Positions 58,405 through 64,000 of a stretch of DNA of 64,000 bases are shown piece by piece. Each line of letters begins with the position of its first letter. Positions within the stretch are counted from its first letter, which is position 1. The notes under the pieces are model-generated. The model was given only the letters and a program-made list of their open reading frames with translations, had not been told where the DNA came from and ran no database searches. A program made the position numbers and the translations under genes. This stretch comes from Allolobophora icterica (lineage: Eukaryota; Annelida; Clitellata; Crassiclitellata; Lumbricidae): positions 25,987,099-26,051,098 of the forward strand of contig OY744604.1 in the NCBI GenBank assembly GCA_963556255.1, in the 5' to 3' direction.

Positions 58405-58664
58405 ATGATGAGGTTGGTGATTCTGGTGGCGTTGGTTGTACTGATGTGGTTGTCGAGGGAGGGCCATACAGCCGAAGAAGTACGCCGCTGCCGAAGTCCA
58501 TAGTGGAGCACCCAGCACGTCAGCACCCGAGGGTCAAAGAAGGACCCACACCATTTCCTAGAACAGATCATGGAGGAGGAGGACAGCAGCCACCCATCCA
58601 CGAGGGTGACGGAGCCCCAGAGGGAAGAACACCATGTCCACCTGTAGAGGGAGGATCACACTAG
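58405..58664 (+). pseudogene. Duplicate of the secreted Pro/Gly-rich peptide gene, frameshifted
   Basis: The signal-peptide codons (MMRLVILVALVVLM) are retained, but relative to 29270 one base is missing just after them. The frame then changes and stops at about 58502. The mature Pro/Gly-rich sequence persists in the other frame to 58664 without its own ATG. Probably inactivated. Confidence 0.65.
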
Positions 58665-59694
58665 ATGAACAGTCAACTACACCACGAACTAACGGAGATT
58701 TGTCGTATCCTCCAACTACTGTAATTAGGGACCGCCGCTAAGTAGTCGAACATCAGACGATGAACCACCAAATGGTTCAATCGTACCCACTATCACGTTC
58801 CTCAATGACTTGCTATATATAGGCCGTATACTGTTTGGTCAACAAGTTACTCTTTGTGTAGAAAACAGAATTATAGTAGTGACAATGTATAGGCCGTACT
58901 AAGTAGTAAGATCTAGATTGTATTGAAATGCGCACGCTTAAAACTTGTTTTTATTAAGTAATAAACATTGGCCTGAAAACTTCTCTGTCGTCTTTCTTCA
59001 AGTCTCAGGTTCACGAAAACTCAACTCGCTAATTGGATGGTCTAACTGTTATAGTGGCCTGAAAAAAACTGGGACTGCGTTTCCTGATTTTTCTCTATCG
59101 CCAGCCCAGGGTCCTGGAGATCAGTGTCTGCTTCTGTGAGCTCCGGTGGATTTGTGGTGTCGTTTAATTTAGGACTTAAATTTTCTCGACTTGAAATCGC
59201 TTACCTGCCGAAGCCCGTTGCCCGTCTACCAGTCTTATAAATCTCGCCATTTCCAGTTACGTGACTCTATGCAACAGATTGTGATTTGGGAATGTCAGTT
59301 TGCTTGGAATCGATATATGACTGATGCCTTGTTCGTTTCAATTACGACGCGTCCTGGGCTCTATACGGGTTCCATATGGGAATATGGGTCTTATGTGACC
59401 TCAACATACGTGGACATCATGACAGGTTAGAGACGTTTTCGTCTTAGAATATATTAGATAAAAATTCCATTTATGCCTACATCGGCCAAGAGATTTCCCG
59501 TTTCTCTAATTACATTTCAGTTTTAGTTTGAAGCCCTGTAACTGCTGTCTAAATCCATGTGTTTCATCATTCACGTCTGTGTCACTTACTTTTTCAGCCT
59601 AACAGTGGCGAAGCCCCAGCCGTCAGCGATTTTTAAGCGTACAGAACATCAATATGTGCACCTTGTCATTGGTCAACCGAAAAGCAAGAGGAGA

Positions 59695-59774
59695 CAGTGA
59701 TAGGCGTATAGCCAGTATGAGGAAAGAGGAGGCAGTTGCCTCTTCATGCCTAATACTGGCTACGCCTATCACTG
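59695..59774. mobile_element. 80-bp foldback element
   Basis: CAGTGATAGGCGTATAGCCAG at the left is mirrored by CTGGCTACGCCTATCACTG at the right. Almost the whole 80 bp folds on itself. Absent from duplication copy 1. Confidence 0.7.
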
Positions 59775-60039
59775 TATATAATTTATACAGACCTTGGGCA
59801 AGTCCTGCGCGTACAATTGTTCGGCGCCATTGTCACTGTCGTAGAGTCGTCTGTGCACTTCTGAACTTCGAAACGAAGACAAAAGCAAATACATTTGTAT
59901 TTGTATGGCAATGTATAATGAATTGACAGAACGCACCTAACTGGGAATGTAGGCCTACTCGTTCACTTGTTCGCTCACTCTCTCACGTGGCCTTTTTGCT
60001 TGACAGAATTTAAAAACCTCAGAGCAGTTCCATGTAATG

Positions 60040-60625
60040 CAGAGGTTCTTAGCCTTTTTTGGCACGCGACACACTTAAACTTGCAACCAAATTTGGCGAC
60101 ACACCGAACAATCGTCATAGGCCCTATATGTGAATATTGTTAAAATGTCAAAGTTAAACCAGTTAATTACTTGAAATTTTAAATATTTAACATTTTTAAT
60201 GAATGAAAATGTTCACATTGAATCCTTTTTAGTTTCTAGGTTAACTTAGTAGCAGTTAATGAATTTTTGTGCTTCTAGATTTTTCTTTTGATCATATTAA
60301 AACGAGGATTCACAATATTTAAAGTAGGCCCTAGTCATCGTTGCACTTGCGCACAACAGATTTCCAAACGTGTATACTGTATATGGTAAACATCAAGGCC
60401 GCCCCAGATTGCGATATAATAGAACAGATATATAGAGTGCTACGAATTCTCACAGCCTACGTCCGCTAAAGTAAGTGTAATGCAAAAATGACGGACGTAG
60501 GATGTGAGAATTCGCGAAACACCGATTTTTCGCGACACACCAACGACACACCATGTTTACGCGACACACTGCCGGTCGATTCGCGACACACTAATGTGTC
60601 GCGACACAACTGTTAAGAACCTCTG
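60040..60625. mobile_element. hAT-like MITE inside duplication copy 2 (586 bp)
   Basis: Ends CAGAGGTTCTTAGCC and, in inverse, CAGAGGTTCTTAACAG, with GCGACACAC-rich interior ends. Flanking octamers (ATGTAATG, CTGTATAG) match only 5 of 8. The homologous place in copy 1, near 30850-30865, lacks the element. Confidence 0.65.
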
Positions 60626-61924
60626 CTGTATAGCATGTTTGATAGCGTTCTATACAGGTTGGACGCATAGCCTACTGCAGAATGACAACGACGTCTAAGA
60701 ATTGATTGGTTTGGCTGTTACCTTTCTCCCTCCGTCTATTTAAAAAAATGCCAGACATATTTTGGTTGCGCCCAATGCATTTGCGAGCCAGCGTGTACGG
60801 CAACAATATTTGCAAAACCATATGCATGCACTTCCTTGTCTGTGAGTTCAATGTTAACACTTGTGTAAAAGGAAGCAGGCCAACCAAAATATCGCTCTTT
60901 AGCATTCTATAGGGCCTACTCTATAGGCAGAAGTTCATGCTAGGACTCACTGGATCTTTTTCGGAGACAATTAAGACGTCGCCGAAATCAGTAGGGCCTA
61001 GACAAATGATGTCGTTAGACCAGCACAGGATCAGTGACCAAGAAAACTGATCATAGCACCTAAATGAGCATAACCTCGACAGTCTTAAGTACGTTAAACG
61101 ATCATGATATTCGAATACTCTGCAAAAGTTGCCTGTTAGAGTCGTTTCTTCACAAAAGCAACGCAATTACTTTTGGAGAAGTCTCATTGAGGATTAAAGA
61201 GGATCAATTCATCTCGTTCTGTACTTCGCGTTTATGCATAATCAGGTAAAGATTAGAACATACGTTGTAACATTTTTCACATGAATGCAAGACATAAAAT
61301 TATATTATTGTGCACAGGGTCGCTTGTTAAGTGTTATAGGCAGTCAACTCCGGTTGGTACCCGCCAGTATTTTACTGGGCATTAGATGGGGCCATATGGA
61401 CTCTGTAGGTTCTCGTATAGATATGGGATGTCCTATATAAGAACTAGGCGTCAGTATGCTGGCAGGGTAAATGCTTTTAGCAGAGGCATTTCACCGTTTT
61501 GAATTCTCATTCCGTTATGCATCTTGTAAAATAAATAAAACATGAAATAAATTTAGGTTTACTTTACTATTTGTGCAGTCCAAAAATGAGAGAAATATCA
61601 AAGAAAATATTAGAAATGAAGTCATCTAAAAGCAGTCTATCCTGCCGATAGATCCATTTTTCGATACCTATGTGTGCTTGCTTCTGAGTAGGTTGTTAGA
61701 AGTAACTTTAAAGTTGCCATGGAAGCCTGTGATTTGGCCTGCGTAGGGGAGGCACTTATATTCCATTCTAAGGTCCTTGAAGTCCAAGATCCTTGACACG
61801 CGACCAGCGAATTCCATGACTTACTGTTTACTTCCCAGCTAACGCCTGTATCAACTTAGACTGCTTGGTGAGAGAGGGAGAAGTGCGCGCACAACTAGCT
61901 CATGATCGCTACACGGAGTTCACT

Positions 61925-61985
61925 CGGGAGGCTCGAACCGATATTCTTGAATTACAGATCAGACGCTCTACCGAATAGGTACTAC
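61925..61985 (-). repeat. tRNA-like relic
   Basis: Minus strand has CGGTAGAGCGTC (A-box-like) and CGGTTCGAGCC (B-box-like) at tRNA spacing. The stems pair poorly. A related but more decayed stretch is in copy 1 near 31880-31935. Confidence 0.35.
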
Positions 61986-62870
61986 CTTGCAACACCACCT
62001 GGAAGATGCCCTTTATAAATTTGTATGCAACAATGCACAAATGCTGCCTTTGGTATGATCCTTTTTGCAAATCTGACTTCCCTGGATTGACTTAACCCAC
62101 AAAGTGTCTTATTTTAGGGCCTACATGTGAATCCGAAACAGGACATCTAAACAGAAAATGTGATAGCATTTGGACCAGGCTTCTCTAGTGGATTACAACT
62201 TCACGGTTTCACCTGAAGCGTCCATCAATGTTTATTCGCGTTATGATACAAAATAGTCCTAGGCCAGCAGGTGTCTTAGGTCCAGAGGCCTACCTTCCCT
62301 TCTCCGCCTTGCCACAGACGGTCATAAATCACTAACGTTTCAAAAGGAGGCCTACGTCACAAATGTTTGTAAATATTTCGACAGAGAAACTGTGATTATT
62401 TACAGTTAAAGTATGCTAATCGCATTTTGTACAACAAGATAAGAATGACCCGTCAGGAATGAAAAACTAAGAGTTGTGAGTAGAAACATTACCTAATGGA
62501 CTGTACACTGTTATTGGAAAAGGTGTAATACGGGTGGAATTGAGGTGGGATAACGTGGGATTTTAATAATTAGGGTGGGAAATTTCTCTAGGGTGGGAAG
62601 TCGGTACACGAAGGTGTGTAAAAACCACCTATGTCATAGGGTGGTATAGTTATTCAAAGCTATAGGCCTTGCCATTGCAAAATATGAAAGTTAATAGTTG
62701 ATCATGTGAACAAGTAAGTGTAAACTTAACTAAGTTATACGTTGTGGATAATTAATCAACGAATTAATAATTTTTTGGCAAAATTTAATTAATGTTAATT
62801 ATTAAAATGATTTAGATAACAATTCATTGCGGAATTTTTTTTATAACATTCCATGGGCAGTGATAAGCAA
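61986..62870. other. Non-coding stretch
   Basis: No gene or clear repeat recognised. Confidence 0.5.
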
Positions 62871-63318
62871 AGCACAATCTTGTGACAATTACAATAAATA
62901 TGTTAATTACAATATTGCATTTGAAGAACACTGGTTTAGGAAAATTTTATGAATTTAAAAACAAATCATTTCGAGTTTGTGTCGAAACCGCGACCTGGGG
63001 CTGCGGCAGACATTCAAAGAATACACCGTACCCAACTCGGCCACGCCGTAGTTTATTGGACCATAAAATTATATATTAAAAGACAGAAGAAAATCATTCT
63101 AACCGAAAAAAATTCCCAAATAAATATTCAATTTAAACTAGTATATTAAGCAAAAATCGATTACTATATTTAAGATTTGCATTGCTTTGAAATTTACGAG
63201 TATAAAATGTTAACTCATCTGCTTAAGACGCCAGTTGACAATCTTGTGACAATTATCCTAAAATATGTGATTTGCAATACTGGTTTAAGGAAATTAAATG
63301 AATTTTCAAAAAATCGAC

Positions 63319-63389
63319 GGTTGTGGGATTCGATCTGTGAACCTTCTGCATTCGAGAATTCGCCACTACTAACTCTGCCATTCCGCATT
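63319..63389 (-). repeat. tRNA-like segment in array unit 2
   Basis: Minus strand: TGGCAGAGTTAGTAGTGG (A-box-like) and GGTTCACAGATCGAATCCC (B-box-like). Acceptor ends do not pair. The same segment recurs at 63764-63832. Confidence 0.5.
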
Positions 63390-63554
63390 AGTTATTCTGA
63401 CAGCATAAAACTTATCTATTAAACGAAAGTTTAATTTTAACCGAAAGAAAAATATTCCAAAATAAATATTCAATTTAAACTAGTATAGCCTATTAAGCAA
63501 GAATTCATTATTGTATTTAAGGTTTCCAATGCTTTGAAATGTACGAGTATAAAA

Positions 63555-63631
63555 TAATTTAGCTCATCTGCTTAAGATACCAGCCCAATAAGCCTAAATG
63601 AATCAAAAGTCGTGGTTTCAAACCCCGACTA
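63555..63631 (+). repeat. tRNA-like segment on the opposite strand
   Basis: TTAGCTCATCTGCTTAAG resembles a D-arm/A-box. GTCGTGGTTTCAAACCCCGAC forms a good T-arm-like stem-loop containing GGTTTCAAACC. Anticodon arm unclear. Unit 2 retains only its first part near 63206. Confidence 0.45.
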
Positions 63632-64000
63632 TACTCACTTTTCTATTTTTTCAAATAAAATAGTAAGATATGATAAACAAAGCACAATCTTGAGACAATT
63701 ATCCTAAAATATGTGATTTGCAATACTGGTTTAAGAAAATTAAATAAATTTTCAAAAAATGGAACGTTGTGGGATTCGATCCGTGAACCTTCTGCATTCG
63801 AGAATTCGCCACTACTAACTCTGCCATTCCGCATTAGTTATTCTGACAGCATAAAACTTATCTATTAAACGAAAGTTTAATTCTAACCGAAAGAAAAATA
63901 TTCCAAAATAAATATTCAATTTAAACTAGTATAGCCTATTAAGCAAGAATTCATTATTGTATTTAAGGTTTCGAATGCTTTGAAATGTACGAGTATAAAA

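Larger units (their letters stand above)
58398..61985. repeat. Segmental duplication, copy 2
   Basis: Partner of 29258-31945, direct orientation, longer because of insertions including 59695-59774 and 60040-60625. Diverged, so an old event. Confidence 0.75.
62875..64000. repeat. Tandem array of 364-446-bp units with tRNA-like parts
   Basis: Three units anchored by CAATCTTGTGACAATTA-like sequence near 62875, 63239 and 63685. The last two are near-identical over more than 250 bp; the last is cut by the window end. Each holds a tRNA-like segment on the minus strand: about 62980-63055, 63319-63389 and 63764-63832. Confidence 0.8.

Noticed and set aside
60040..60625. Clear 8-bp target duplication for this element
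   Set aside because: Flanking octamers agree at only 5 of 8; insertion is supported by the empty paralogous site instead.

Overview
This is a gene-sparse, intron-rich, AT-rich animal nuclear sequence crowded with transposons. The candidate genes are split into exons with GT-AG (one GC-AG) junctions, several LINE reverse-transcriptase remnants are present, and tRNA-derived repeats and microsatellites are common. One intact LTR element has the pol order protease-integrase-reverse transcriptase with a Ty3/gypsy-type reverse transcriptase, an arrangement known from deuterostome Gmr1-like elements. With the very frequent TAGGCCTA-type palindrome, this points to a marine deuterostome invertebrate, probably an echinoderm and possibly a sea cucumber. 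That assignment is an inference.

Three host gene models stand out, all on the + strand and sharing one divergent beta-propeller (NHL/TRIM-like) module of about 276-290 residues. Gene 1 (1695-4269, 5' end not seen) has a propeller, a linker exon and a C-terminal membrane anchor. Gene 2 (17712-23831, six exons) looks complete: RING finger, two B-boxes, a long coiled coil, a second coil, the propeller, a linker and a C-terminal transmembrane tail. It reads as a tail-anchored TRIM-type E3 ligase of about 1,067 residues. Gene 3 (32777-57446, nine exons found) has a CARD-like exon, a CARD, a possible TRADD-N-like domain, a short linker, a CARD, a second CARD carrying a 4-bp frameshifting duplication, a coiled coil, a PDZ domain and a terminal propeller. 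Every internal junction in the three models is phase 1. The locus therefore looks like a workshop of shuffled, interchangeable innate-immunity modules. I consider the gene 2 and gene 3 architectures the main discovery candidates.

Layout: 1-0.94 kb LINE; 1.7-4.3 kb gene 1 with a LINE fragment in an intron; 4.46-5.23 kb a non-autonomous hAT with minisatellite arms; 5.2-17.4 kb transposons (hAT-like MITEs, a MULE-like remnant, two LINEs) and a 93-bp satellite; 17.7-23.8 kb gene 2; 24-29 kb little coding, with a hAT nested in the duplicated target site of another MITE; 29.26-31.95 kb the first copy of a segmental duplication carrying a small secreted Pro/Gly-rich peptide gene; 32.8-57.4 kb gene 3, whose introns hold an 8,001-bp LTR retrotransposon with indistinguishable LTRs, a 2.4-kb DNA transposon sitting inside a TGTA microsatellite, and two hAT elements; 58.4-61.98 kb the second copy of the duplication, with a broken peptide gene; 62.9-64 kb a tandem array containing tRNA-like sequences on both strands.

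Limits: gene boundaries are splice-signal models read by eye, without transcript or database support. Gene 3 could be two or more genes. Domain calls rest on motif recognition. Boundaries of old repeats are approximate.
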